A stretch of DNA of 64,000 bases, taken from positions 372,001-436,000 of the forward strand of contig CAWDLZ010000011.1 of NCBI GenBank assembly GCA_963803265.1. The letters run 5' to 3'. The DNA comes from CAIKMD01 sp963803265 (GTDB lineage Bacteria; Pseudomonadota; Alphaproteobacteria; ATCC43930; CGMCC-115725). The position numbers were made by a program, and so were the translations under genes. The notes under the pieces are model-generated. The model was not told the DNA's origin and ran no database searches. It saw only the letters and a program-made list of their open reading frames with translations. Positions within the stretch are counted from its first letter, which is position 1, and each line of letters begins with the position of its first letter. Shown here piece after piece: positions 1 through 7,320 of the stretch.

Positions 1-348
1 CTCCGTCGGGGTGTGCAGCGGGTCCGCGCCATAGCCGCTCGCGAAATCGAGCATCAGGCGAGACAATTTTTGCGCCGCCTCGGCATAGTCCGTGCCGGTC
101 TTGGCAGCGAACTGGCTCTGGCACTCGATCAGATCGGCCGGGTCGCGGCACGCCGCCAACTTCTCCCACATCGCCAACTCCTCCCGGAGACGGGTCAGCA
201 TGAACTGCGCCATCTCGTTCGAAAGCTTGGACATGCCGTGCGCCCAAGATTCGAACGCGCGACGATTCATGCCGAACACCGGCTCGTTATGGGCACTCCG
301 CTCCTTGTGCGTGGCTGATTGTTGGGTCGCTTTCACATCGTCGGGCAT
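1..348 (-). CDS. Phasin family protein (partial, C-terminus off the left edge)
   Basis: The reading frame runs leftward off the window, so the C-terminus is missing. The visible part reads MPDDVKATQQSATHKERS, then NRRAFESWAHGMSKLSNEMAQ and an amphipathic helical stretch ending in AAQKLSRLMLDFASGYG. This is the look of a phasin, the small helical protein that coats polyhydroxyalkanoate granules and may also assist the synthase. The ATG at 348 is preferred over the ATG at 354 because GGAGG lies about 9 bases upstream of it. The family call rests on composition and helical pattern rather than a catalytic motif. Confidence 0.72.
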   Translation of the reverse strand, partial: MPDDVKATQQSATHKERSAHNEPVFGMNRRAFESWAHGMSKLSNEMAQFMLTRLREELAMWEKLAACRDPADLIECQSQFAAKTGTDYAEAAQKLSRLMLDFASGYGADPLHTPTE

Positions 349-354
349 GGCCAT

Positions 355-711
355 CTCTCCTCCGGCTCAGGACGCGTCCGTGACGCAGCGATTAGACATC
401 TGACGATATAGTCGCCATCGCGACACAGATTGCGACGAACAGCAAGCGTTGAATGATGTCCGGATTGTGTCCATTTTCTGTCGCACCGCATTGATCCGGA
501 GCGATGTCGCTGCGGCGAGCTCTGGGCGATGCCCTCGGGAGCAGGATCCCTGCGGATCTCCGGTTGGGCGGGCGCGAAACCGCGGTCCCTAGCCGCAAGG
601 TTCCCCCTTTTCCCGAAAGCAGATCCGAGCGGGGATAAATTCTTCCGATGAGACGTATATCTCTAGCAAATACGCCGCGAGGATAGGCGCGACATCGATT
701 CGATCGGCGTA
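355..711. other. Intergenic region, nothing recognised
   Basis: This 357-base stretch separates the leftward phasin from the rightward formyltransferase, so it should hold two divergent promoters. Short open frames exist on both strands, but none has a convincing start site or protein-like composition. I see no RNA gene or strong hairpin here. Confidence 0.5.
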
Positions 712-1386
712 ATGCTGACGAGGTGGGTTCCGTTGCCCGATTCGCCGACGATCCGCCACGTCATCCTGCTGACGGGCAACACCGGAGCGAAAGAGCTGGC
801 CACGTTTCTTCAGCTCCAGCGGCCCAAACTGAATGTCGTACACGTCGCGACACGCCTTCAACTCGATGCGCTTCCGGAAGACCAGCTTGGCGGCGCAAGA
901 TTGGTCGGTTTCAGCACTGGCGTCGTGGTCCCTTCGCGAATCCTCCGCCGACTTGGATACGGAGCCTACAACTTCCATCCCGGTCCCCCGGATTACCCCG
1001 GCTGGGAACCCGGCGCCTTCGCCATCTACGATCGAGCCCCGAACTTCGGGGCAACCGCCCATGAAATGATCGACACGGTCGATGCGGGACCGATCATCGG
1101 CGTGACGCGCTTTCCTCTGCCGCCGCATATCACGCGCGATCAACTGTATTATCAGGCGCTCAAAGCCATGCTGGGGCTTTTCCGACGCCTCGCTCCGTCG
1201 CTTGCGAGCAATCCCAAGCCGCTGTCGGCGCTGCCGCTTAGCTGGGGGAAACCGACCCGGACACGTGCTGAATTCAACGCAATGTCTGTACTTTCCGCCG
1301 ATCTCGACGAGGAGGAACGGAATCGTCGTAAGCGAGCCTTCGTCGACGCTTCTCCGGCAGACGGCCTAGCCGAAGGCGCGGCTTAG
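712..1386 (+). CDS. Formyltransferase family protein
   Basis: This 224-residue protein has the core of the Fmt/PurN formyltransferase fold. The key signature is NFHPGPPDYPGW at residues 87-98, giving the Asn and His of the catalytic triad, followed by GATAHEM (113-119) and the Asp of IDTVDAGP (Asp124). The usual family role is transfer of a formyl group from 10-formyltetrahydrofolate. The protein is much shorter than methionyl-tRNA formyltransferase (about 310 residues) and lacks its C-terminal tRNA-binding domain. It is therefore probably a formyltransferase for another acceptor, perhaps a nucleotide sugar or small metabolite. No strong ribosome binding site precedes the ATG, and a TTG at 733 is an alternative start. 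It probably lies just outside the mobile region. Confidence 0.75.
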   Translation: MLTRWVPLPDSPTIRHVILLTGNTGAKELATFLQLQRPKLNVVHVATRLQLDALPEDQLGGARLVGFSTGVVVPSRILRRLGYGAYNFHPGPPDYPGWEPGAFAIYDRAPNFGATAHEMIDTVDAGPIIGVTRFPLPPHITRDQLYYQALKAMLGLFRRLAPSLASNPKPLSALPLSWGKPTRTRAEFNAMSVLSADLDEEERNRRKRAFVDASPADGLAEGAA

Positions 1387-1480
1387 AGCGCCGAGCCAGA
1401 GTCTCCTCAGACATGCATAATTTGGAGCTCGGGAACGATCTCGGGATCGCTCCTCGACGCCGCCATTCAAATGTAAAAAA

Positions 1481-1515
1481 GGTCCCGCCCGCATTAGGGG
1501 GGTGCAGGCGGGACC
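1481..1515 (-). terminator. Hairpin with T-tract pointing left
   Basis: GGTCCCGCC (1481-1489) pairs perfectly with GGCGGGACC (1507-1515). On the minus strand the stem is followed directly by six Ts (AAAAAA at 1475-1480 on plus). That is a rho-independent terminator for leftward transcription, yet no leftward gene is visible immediately to its right. Confidence 0.5.
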
Positions 1516-1557
1516 GCGAACGCCCCACTCGCGGGAGGGTATGCGGCTGGGGCGACG

Positions 1558-1662
1558 ATGGCTTCTCAGTTCATTTATGTCGGCGATTGGGTTTTCATCC
1601 CTTCGGCGAGCTCATATCCGACGCCCGCGCGCTTTTGGGCCTTCCTCGAAGCTGCTAATTAA
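1558..1662 (+). CDS. Small ORF just left of the IS insertion
   Basis: This 34-codon frame begins MASQFIYVGDWVFIPSAS and ends at a TAA inside the left target duplication of the IS element. It has an aromatic, proline-containing composition and no recognisable family. If the IS is removed, a second small frame (now at 3676) would start one base after this stop, so the two may once have been coupled. It could also be a gene remnant or chance. The ribosome binding site is weak. Confidence 0.3.
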   Translation: MASQFIYVGDWVFIPSASSYPTPARFWAFLEAAN

Positions 1663-1664
1663 AA
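1657..1664. repeat. Left 8-bp target-site duplication of the IS element
   Basis: AATTAAAA abuts the left inverted repeat and is repeated exactly at 3669-3676 next to the right inverted repeat. Eight-base duplications are typical of the IS1595 family. Confidence 0.95.
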
Positions 1665-1689
1665 GGGAATTACGTAGTTGACTCCCTCG
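1665..1689 (+). repeat. Left terminal inverted repeat of the IS element
   Basis: The sequence begins GGGAATTACGTAG and ends TGACTCCCTCG. It matches the reverse complement of 3644-3668 at 22 of 25 positions. Confidence 0.95.
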
Positions 1690-1706
1690 TGACATTCTGC
1701 TAGTTT
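1678..1706 (+). promoter_or_regulatory. Probable transposase promoter overlapping the left inverted repeat
   Basis: TTGACT (1678-1683) lies inside the inverted repeat and is 17 bases from TAGTTT (1701-1706), which is preceded by TGC as in an extended -10 element. The spacing is ideal and the -10 is moderate. This position supports a transposase start downstream of 1708. Confidence 0.55.
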
Positions 1707-1731
1707 TGTGGCAGAAATTGAGGCGATGGAC

Positions 1732-2655
1732 ATGGCCGACAAGATCACGATCTCCACCTTTCAGTTCTTCGAAATAATTCCAGACGCCGAGACGGCGCGG
1801 ACGTTTCTGGAAGCGCGGCTTTGGCCGAACGGCGCGCGGTGCCCCGTCTGCGGCATGGGCGATAGGATCACGGCGCGGGCTGGTGGCTTCTATCGCTGCA
1901 ACCAATGCAAGGAAGATTTCACCGTCCGCACGGGGACCATTTTCGAGCGGTCTCACGTTCCGTTGCATAAGTGGGTCTACGCGATGTACCTGCTCGTGAC
2001 GGCGCGCAAGGGCATTTCCTCGCTGCAACTGTCCAAGGAAATCGGGATCACGCAAAAGTCCGCATGGTTCGTCCTGCATCGGCTGCGCGAGGCGTGCGGC
2101 GGCAAAGACCTCTCCAAACTGGCTGGCATCATCGAAATCGACGAGACTTACGTGGGCGGCCTTGAGGGCAACAAGCACGCGCACAAGAAACTCCGAGCCG
2201 GTCGCGGTGCTGTTGGCAAGACGGCGGTGCTGGGGATGCGCGAGCGCGGCGGTAAGTTGCGCGCCATGCCCATCGCGGACACGAGCGCCGACACGATCCA
2301 GGCCGCTATCCATGCCAATGTCGAGTTGCGGTCCGCGCTCCACACTGACGAGTTCGCGGCCTATGTCGGGCTTGACGGCCTATTCTTCGATCACGAGCGC
2401 ATCAATCACACGAGCGGCGAGTTCGTCCGCAATGACGTAACCACCAATGGGGTCGAAAGCGTTTTCGCGGTCCTCAAGCGCGGGCTGATCGGGGTCTATC
2501 ATCATGCCAGCCCGAAACACCTTGGCCGCTACGTTGACGAGTTCGCGTTCCGTCTCAATGACGGGAATGTGAAGCGCCACACGCTCGACCGGCTGGATAG
2601 CTTCATCGCCAACGTCGCCGGCAAGCGGCTGACTTACAAGGCGCTCGTAGGATGA
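1732..2655 (+). CDS. IS1595 family transposase
   Basis: This 307-residue protein has the full family layout. An N-terminal zinc ribbon has CPVC (37-40) and CNQC (56-59). A helix-turn-helix-like stretch around 95-120 (SSLQLSKEIGITQKSAW) follows. The catalytic domain has Asp137 in IEIDETYVGG, Asp206 in HTDEF, and NGVES (239-243) with a downstream Lys in AVLKRG. YHHASPKHLGRYVDEF is typical of ISXO2-like transposases. The enzyme cuts and joins the inverted repeats of its own element. I chose the ATG at 1732 because GAGG sits eight bases before it. An ATG at 1726 and a GTG at 1708 are alternatives, but the GTG falls at the likely transcription start. The stop overlaps the next ORF. Confidence 0.95.
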   Translation: MADKITISTFQFFEIIPDAETARTFLEARLWPNGARCPVCGMGDRITARAGGFYRCNQCKEDFTVRTGTIFERSHVPLHKWVYAMYLLVTARKGISSLQLSKEIGITQKSAWFVLHRLREACGGKDLSKLAGIIEIDETYVGGLEGNKHAHKKLRAGRGAVGKTAVLGMRERGGKLRAMPIADTSADTIQAAIHANVELRSALHTDEFAAYVGLDGLFFDHERINHTSGEFVRNDVTTNGVESVFAVLKRGLIGVYHHASPKHLGRYVDEFAFRLNDGNVKRHTLDRLDSFIANVAGKRLTYKALVG

Positions 2656-2777
2656 AAGCGCCCAAGGCATTGGAGGCGATAGCGGATATCGTTTTGGCCT
2701 ATAGGCCAAAACCCAAGAGCAAGCCGGCCAAGAGGCGGAAACGGCGCGCGGCGAAGATCGAAAGGGAAAGATCATGA
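2652..2777 (+). CDS. Small basic passenger protein of the IS element
   Basis: This 41-residue ORF starts in an ATGA overlap with the transposase stop and ends in an ATGA overlap with the next ORF. The first half is neutral (KAPKALEAIADIVLAYR). The second half is very basic, with PKPKSKPAKRRKRRAAK, which suggests nucleic-acid binding. No family is recognised. The double four-base overlap implies translational coupling, and this is the best evidence that the frame is real. Confidence 0.6.
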   Translation: MKAPKALEAIADIVLAYRPKPKSKPAKRRKRRAAKIERERS

Positions 2778-3127
2778 GCGAACAAGAATTGCCCACGTTC
2801 CGGGAAATCGCCGAACAACGGATTGCGGATGCGCGTCCCGCGGACCGCACCATCAACATTAAGGTTGCTATCAACACCGCTCGAATGATGGCCGAGCGCG
2901 AGAAGGAGGAGCGGCACAGTTTGCGCGTTGCCCTTATGGCCGCTGAGGCCACGCTGTCTATGGTAACGCGCGTTACCCACAACATCGAATACATTGAAGT
3001 CCGCCGCAAGGAAACCATCGGAATCGTGCGCAAAGCACTTGCCGAAATGGACGGCAATTGGGTTGAAAAGGTGTTCAAGCCACTGCCCGAAGATGAAGCC
3101 AAACTGTTGCGCGAGTACGGGCCGTGA
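2774..3127 (+). CDS. IS passenger protein, unknown function (117 aa)
   Basis: It starts MSEQELPTFREIAEQRIADAR and is predicted to be almost wholly helical and charged, with a central stretch rich in Glu, Arg and Ala (around 38-60) that could form a coiled coil. No catalytic motif, membrane segment or signal peptide is visible. The start overlaps the preceding stop by four bases (ATGA), and the stop overlaps the GTG start of the next ORF. It lies well inside the inverted repeats, so it moves with the element. Function is unknown. Confidence 0.7.
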   Translation: MSEQELPTFREIAEQRIADARPADRTINIKVAINTARMMAEREKEERHSLRVALMAAEATLSMVTRVTHNIEYIEVRRKETIGIVRKALAEMDGNWVEKVFKPLPEDEAKLLREYGP

Positions 3128-3636
3128 GCGCCTATGAGCAGCTTTTTGCGGACGCCACGAAATACCTCCGCGCCACTTACACCAATGACGATTCCCATCG
3201 GCTCGTGGCGCGTTTGGCCGACGCGTTGCAAATCACCGAGGAATCGCTGCTTGGCGCTGTTGCACTGTCGCAAGAAAAATCCATCCTTGGGATGGCGTGG
3301 AGCAGGATTACGTCGCTTCATCCGGCCCCCGAAAATAGCTCCTGGCGTGCTGGATATGCGAAGGCGATCACCGATGCGCTTAGCGTCATCGAATATCTGG
3401 GCGGATTTGACCCGCACGACCGGGAGGGCTTCGCGCAACCACAAATACCGTTGCCAGCAACCGCGCCGAATCAAGACGAATTTACGCTTATGAACTTGCG
3501 GGCCCTCGTTCATCGACTTATTTCCCAAATCAAACGTTTCGAGGAAGACAACAAGGTCGTAAAGCAAGCGTCTGATTGGATGGATCGAAAGGGGTTCGGT
3601 CTGAATCCTTTGCGAAAGCCGGCGGATCATGGTTGA
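3124..3636 (+). CDS. IS passenger protein, unknown function (170 aa)
   Basis: The GTG start overlaps the TGA of the previous ORF (GTGA). The protein begins MSAYEQLFADATKYLRATY and is mixed helical, with a proline-rich linker around residues 105-115 and a C-terminal helical segment (LRALVHRLISQIKRFEEDNK). No known domain is recognised. It ends eight bases before the right inverted repeat, so the four genes fill the element with almost no spare sequence. Confidence 0.7.
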   Translation: MSAYEQLFADATKYLRATYTNDDSHRLVARLADALQITEESLLGAVALSQEKSILGMAWSRITSLHPAPENSSWRAGYAKAITDALSVIEYLGGFDPHDREGFAQPQIPLPATAPNQDEFTLMNLRALVHRLISQIKRFEEDNKVVKQASDWMDRKGFGLNPLRKPADHG

Positions 3637-3643
3637 CGGAGGG

Positions 3644-3668
3644 CGAGGGAGTCATGTATGTAATTCCC
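3644..3668 (-). repeat. Right terminal inverted repeat of the IS element
   Basis: It reads CGAGGGAGTCA and ends GTAATTCCC on the plus strand, the inverted partner of 1665-1689. Confidence 0.95.
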
Positions 3669-3676
3669 AATTAAAA
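3669..3676. repeat. Right 8-bp target-site duplication of the IS element
   Basis: AATTAAAA is an exact copy of 1657-1664. Its last A is also the first base of the ATG of the small ORF at 3676. Confidence 0.95.
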
Positions 3677-3849
3677 TGCTTTTTAGGTTTCCCGGTCACA
3701 CGCTCGGCTGGCTCGCGAATTTTCAGCCCTCAAGCACTGGCGAAGGCTTCAAAATCCGCGCGGGGCAAATGACACCCTTCGCGGCGTGGGCTCGTGCGGT
3801 GGCGGAGGGAGTGTCCGCAATCATTCCCTTCGCAAGCAATCGCCCATGA
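3676..3849 (+). CDS. Small ORF right of the IS insertion
   Basis: This 57-codon frame starts MLFRFPGHTLGWLANFQP and ends IIPFASNRP. It has balanced composition and GC-rich third positions like real genes nearby, but no known family. The IS has cut it from its upstream region: its ATG begins with the last base of the duplicated target. In the ancestral sequence the small ORF ending at 1662 would have stopped one base before this start. It may be a small element-encoded protein or a remnant. Confidence 0.35.
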   Translation: MLFRFPGHTLGWLANFQPSSTGEGFKIRAGQMTPFAAWARAVAEGVSAIIPFASNRP

Positions 3850-3869
3850 TCGCGGACCATTGAGAAATG

Positions 3870-3883
3870 CCCGTATATACGGG
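3870..3883. promoter_or_regulatory. 14-bp perfect palindrome upstream of the integrase
   Basis: CCCGTATATACGGG is its own reverse complement and lies about 75 bases before the integrase start. It could be an operator for a dimeric regulator, or an integrase or excision-factor arm site. No clear -35/-10 pair can be assigned around it. Confidence 0.4.
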
Positions 3884-3958
3884 GTTTCTTAACTATACAA
3901 TCTTCGTGCGCCTTCGTTGACATGCGCCAGCATCCGCACCATGTTTGTGGGAGCAATC

Positions 3959-5242
3959 ATGGATACGAGTTCGACGGAGCGACACATGGGACGGGAAGTC
4001 GAGCGGTTGAAAGCCGTGTCATTGGAGCGGCTGGCGCGCAAGCCGGGCATGCACGCCGACGGCAAAGGGCTCTATCTGCGCGTCGCATCGCCGACGGCGC
4101 GGTCATGGGTCTATCGGTTCATGCTCAACAAGGTTCCGCACGAGATGGGGTTCGGGCCTTATCCTGAAATCTCGCTCCAGCGGGCGCGAGAGAAGGCCAC
4201 AGAGGCGCGTCGCCAGAAGGCCGAGGGCCATGACCCCCTCGCGGAACGTGCCGCTGCACGCGCATCTCTGCGCGCCGATGCCACAAAGGCCGTGACGTTC
4301 AAGGACGCCGCCGAGCGGTACATCGCCTCGCACCGCGCCGGCTGGCGCAACATCAAACACGCGGGACAGTGGGAGGCGACGCTCGGCACCTACGCCTATC
4401 CGACCATCGGAGCCCTCGCCGTGCAGGCGATTGATACTGGGCTCGTCATGAAGGTGCTGGAGCCGATCTGGACCACCAAGCCCGAGACGGCAAGCCGGTT
4501 GCGCGGACGCATTGAAGCCGTGGTCGATTGGGCGAAGGCGCGCGGCTATCGCGACGGCGAAAATCCGGCCCGATGGCGTGGACATCTCGACAAGCTTCTG
4601 CCGGCGCGGTCGAAGGTCCAGAAGGTCCAGCATCATGCAGCCCTGCCGTTCGACGGGCTGGGCAGGTTCATGACGGCCCTGCGCGCGGAAAATGGCACTG
4701 CGGCGCGGGCGCTGGAGTTCGCGATCCTGACCGCGGCGCGCACGGGCGAGGTGATTGGCGCGAAGTGGGGCGAGATCGATCTGGGCGAGAAAGTCTGGAC
4801 CGTGCCCGCCGAGCACATGAAGGCCGGCCGCGAGCATCGGGTGCCCCTGTCGGCGCGTGCCATCGAAATCCTGGAGGGATTGAAGCCGGAGGGCCAGGAC
4901 AGCGAGATGGGGGACGCCTTCGTGTTCACCGGCATCGGCACCAGCAAGCCGCTCTCGAATATGGCGATGCTTATGCTGTTGCGGCGCATGGGGCACGACG
5001 ATCTTACCGCGCATGGGTTCCGTTCGACATTCCGCGACTGGTGCGCCGAGCGGACCAATTTCCCATCGGAAGTCGCCGAGATGGCGCTCGCCCATGCCGT
5101 CGCCGACAAGGTTGAAGCAGCCTACCGTCGCGGCGATCTGTTCGAGAAACGCCGAGCCCTCGCCGATCAATGGGCAACGGCGTGTTCGCTGCCAGCGACG
5201 GGCGCGAAGGTCGTATCGATGCAGAAGGCTGTGGGAGCATGA
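3959..5242 (+). CDS. P4-type tyrosine integrase
   Basis: This 427-residue site-specific recombinase has the family's usual order. An N-terminal DUF4102-like arm-binding domain contains ADGKGLYLRV (33-42) and MGFGPYPEISLQRAREKA. A core-binding domain covers about 110-215. The catalytic domain carries Arg261 (TAARTGEV), Lys288 (EHMKAGREHRVPLS), His352 and Arg355 (AHGFRSTFRDW), His379 (LAHA) and nucleophile Tyr389 (EAAYRRGDL). All expected active-site residues are present. The ATG at 3959 is chosen for GGGAG five bases upstream. An in-frame ATG at 3941 is possible. Its role is insertion and, with a directionality factor, excision of the element. The stop overlaps the next gene. Confidence 0.95.
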   Translation: MDTSSTERHMGREVERLKAVSLERLARKPGMHADGKGLYLRVASPTARSWVYRFMLNKVPHEMGFGPYPEISLQRAREKATEARRQKAEGHDPLAERAAARASLRADATKAVTFKDAAERYIASHRAGWRNIKHAGQWEATLGTYAYPTIGALAVQAIDTGLVMKVLEPIWTTKPETASRLRGRIEAVVDWAKARGYRDGENPARWRGHLDKLLPARSKVQKVQHHAALPFDGLGRFMTALRAENGTAARALEFAILTAARTGEVIGAKWGEIDLGEKVWTVPAEHMKAGREHRVPLSARAIEILEGLKPEGQDSEMGDAFVFTGIGTSKPLSNMAMLMLLRRMGHDDLTAHGFRSTFRDWCAERTNFPSEVAEMALAHAVADKVEAAYRRGDLFEKRRALADQWATACSLPATGAKVVSMQKAVGA

Positions 5243-5676
5243 TCGCGCGCAGGCGGTATTCCCAAGCGGTCGCAGACCTATTTCCGGGCTCCGATGGTCG
5301 CGTGAGCGGTGCGCCGATGAGCCCGGTCGATGCTGCAAAGGCGTTGCTGACGGCGCTCGCCGAGGTTGCAGGCAGTGAGACGGCCGCGAGGGCAATCCTC
5401 GCCGACATTCCCGAGGCGACGCAGATTGTCGCACTACTGCCGGCGCGACGGCGAGGCCGGCCGCGCAGCAAAAAGGCGATGCTTGAACACATGCATATGC
5501 TGACCGTGCATGATTTGAAGATGGCCGCCGGCGGTCCGCGCGCCAGCGCTCGGGGTGTCGCAACCCTCCTCCATGAAAAGCACGGCATCGGCAAGAACGC
5601 CGAGACTGTCGAGCGGACGCTGCATCGGCTACTGGCAGCGCGGCGACACGCGGGCTCCAGAGATCGCCGTCCGTGA
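5239..5676 (+). CDS. Unknown small protein with AT-hook-like motif, coupled to the integrase
   Basis: This 145-residue protein starts in an ATGA overlap with the integrase stop, so the two are probably co-translated. The middle has ARRRGRPRSKK, close to an AT-hook (core GRP flanked by basic residues), which suggests binding to DNA minor grooves. The C-terminal half is helical and basic (KNAETVERTLHRLLAARR). No family is recognised. Position and charge make it a candidate accessory factor for integration or excision, but this is inference. An earlier in-frame start at 5170 lies inside the integrase and is less likely. Confidence 0.6.
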   Translation: MIARRRYSQAVADLFPGSDGRVSGAPMSPVDAAKALLTALAEVAGSETAARAILADIPEATQIVALLPARRRGRPRSKKAMLEHMHMLTVHDLKMAAGGPRASARGVATLLHEKHGIGKNAETVERTLHRLLAARRHAGSRDRRP

Positions 5677-5829
5677 GCAAGTCGGCGCCGGGTAGATTGG
5701 TGTGGCCCGACCCCGAGATCGCGCTGTACGGCATTCCCTGGAGTCCGATCACGACCCCTTCGGCGCTCGGCGGGTCCGAATCCATGTTTGGCTGACTGCC
5801 AACAGCGAGGTTCAGCCCAGCGACCATCG

Positions 5830-7320
5830 TCACACCTGTAGAATATCCTCCAGGACGGCTCGGCCTTCCTCGGCCTTTGGCAGCAGCTTCATTCCGACGA
5901 AGCCCTGTCCGGTGTTCCGCTTGTGGCGCTCCAGATGCCTGACGACATGATTGCCGTCGTGACCTTTCGTCTCCCAGGTGATTGCCTCCAGCCGCTTGAT
6001 GAACGTGCCCCGGCCAATTGACACGACGCCTTCGCGCCGGCAGAAATCGGCGTAGTCGGAATAGAGCGCTGCATCCGCTATCCAAGTCTCGCCGTCGAGT
6101 TCGGTTCGCTCCCAGCGCCAGCCGGCAATAGGGTTCGATGCGTCAAGGGCGCTGTCGGAGGCATTCGTCACGCACGCTGGCGGCGCGAGCCCATCCTTGT
6201 GCCAGGCCATTGCGCCATCGATCATCCACCGCAAGACGCCTGGCCATTCGGCGCGTATTTTCGCCGGGAGTTCGCCATCCGCCACACTGTCGGCGATCGT
6301 GTTGTCGAAGGGCTGAACCTGGAGTCGGTTCTTCATCGGCAATCCGCCCCTCGGGAAAGCTGGCATGTCATTCGTCGGCACCACGAGTTTATGTGTCGGG
6401 CCGAAGTCAAACGCCTCACCATAGAGTTTGCGGCCGGGCAGCTTGTCGCCGCCGGTCATGCGTTTGATCTTTGCCTCGGACCATACTTGTTGCTCCTCCA
6501 GCTCGGCAGCGAGGGCGAAGCGCTTGCCAAGTAGCACGATGAAATCGCGGCTCGACCGGCTGGGGTTTCTCAGTTGCACGAACAACTCGGCTTCGACCCC
6601 GATGCCATAGTCGCCCATGATCCCGAGCACCGTTTCGTAGTACACCGTCTTGCCGTTGTTGCCCGTGCCCTTGGGCACGAACAGCGCGCGCTCATGGACG
6701 TGGCCTGTGAGGAAGTACCCCGCGCACCGTTGGTGATATTCCTGAAGGTCGTGGCGGCTTACCGTGAGCCAATCGAGGAAATCCATGAACCGCGGGCATT
6801 CTGCTTCTGGCGACCCGCGCAAGGCCGGCGCAACGGCGGTGCATTTACGGCACATATCCGCGGACTGTGCTGGTCGCATTTCTCCCGTTCTTAGGTCCAC
6901 GATGCCGCCGGGCGTACACAGGATGTCGGGATCAGTGTCGAAATCCTCGGGCGCTGCGGCAATCGACGGGCTGATCTGTACAAGGCGCTCCACACCGCTC
7001 AGGGTCCGCTCGCTCGCAATGGCACGGAGGTAACTCTCGGCGCCGGGGGTGTTGACCGAGACTTTCCCAAGCCAATCCTTCAACAGAGCGCGGACCCGGC
7101 CGCGGGTGTCGTCTCGCCAGCACGCGCCGTCGAACCACAACCACCGTTTCTCGGCCATGACGTAGTGCAGCTTGCCCGAGAATGCCCGCGCGAACCGATC
7201 CGCCATGTCAATTTGCGACCCCGCAACAGCGGTGATCGTAGTGGCAAAATCGCTCTTGTCCGGTGCTGCGGGCTCGGCTTCTGTTTCATAGTCACCAGCG
7301 GACGCCGTGGCGGCGTCCAT
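5830..7320 (-). CDS. Phage/plasmid primase-associated D5 family helicase
   Basis: This 496-residue protein has the D5 N-terminal region (LCTPGGIVDLRTGEMRP; MDFLDWLTVSRHDLQEY), a superfamily 3 helicase core with Walker A GTGNNGKT, then AEL and KRMTGGDKLPGRKLYGE and LVVPTNDMPAFPRG, as in P4-like replication helicases. It should unwind DNA at the element's origin. It lies downstream of a primase-like gene on the same strand, which ends 28 bases inside it in another frame. In P4-type elements the primase and D5 helicase are often one protein, so this may be the C-terminal half of a protein broken by an indel near 7300. Otherwise it is a separate overlapping gene. Confidence 0.88.
   Translation of the reverse strand: MDAATASAGDYETEAEPAAPDKSDFATTITAVAGSQIDMADRFARAFSGKLHYVMAEKRWLWFDGACWRDDTRGRVRALLKDWLGKVSVNTPGAESYLRAIASERTLSGVERLVQISPSIAAAPEDFDTDPDILCTPGGIVDLRTGEMRPAQSADMCRKCTAVAPALRGSPEAECPRFMDFLDWLTVSRHDLQEYHQRCAGYFLTGHVHERALFVPKGTGNNGKTVYYETVLGIMGDYGIGVEAELFVQLRNPSRSSRDFIVLLGKRFALAAELEEQQVWSEAKIKRMTGGDKLPGRKLYGEAFDFGPTHKLVVPTNDMPAFPRGGLPMKNRLQVQPFDNTIADSVADGELPAKIRAEWPGVLRWMIDGAMAWHKDGLAPPACVTNASDSALDASNPIAGWRWERTELDGETWIADAALYSDYADFCRREGVVSIGRGTFIKRLEAITWETKGHDGNHVVRHLERHKRNTGQGFVGMKLLPKAEEGRAVLEDILQV

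Larger units (their letters stand above)
1665..3668 (+). mobile_element. Intact IS1595-family insertion sequence with passenger genes
   Basis: This 2004-bp element is bounded by imperfect 25-bp inverted repeats. The left end is 1665-1689 and the right end 3644-3668. Both share GGGAATTAC at the tip and TGACTCCCTCG inside, with three mismatches between them. It is flanked by the perfect 8-bp duplication AATTAAAA. It encodes an intact transposase and three further ORFs in the same direction, each overlapping its predecessor by four bases. A simple IS of this family is nearer 1 kb, so the extra length is the passenger genes. Intact ends, duplication and reading frames suggest a recent insertion. 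Confidence 0.96.

Noticed and set aside
392..598. 68-codon minus-strand frame between the phasin and formyltransferase genes
   Set aside because: No start signal, Arg/Pro-rich shadow-like composition, and no family.
2380..3630. 416-codon frame antisense to the transposase end and the passenger genes
   Set aside because: It crosses several overlapping sense genes and has no recognisable domain or start signal; a shadow frame.
3797..3812. GTGGCGGAG match to the tRNA-Ser 3' end as a possible att site
   Set aside because: Only about nine bases match and similarity ends at once; a real P4-type attachment core would be longer.
4103..6085. Long open frame antisense to the integrase (660 codons)
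   Set aside because: It covers the integrase, whose catalytic residues are complete, and runs through the 145-aa gene and into the helicase gene. Its composition (Arg/Pro/Ala-rich, no motifs) is that of a GC-rich shadow frame.
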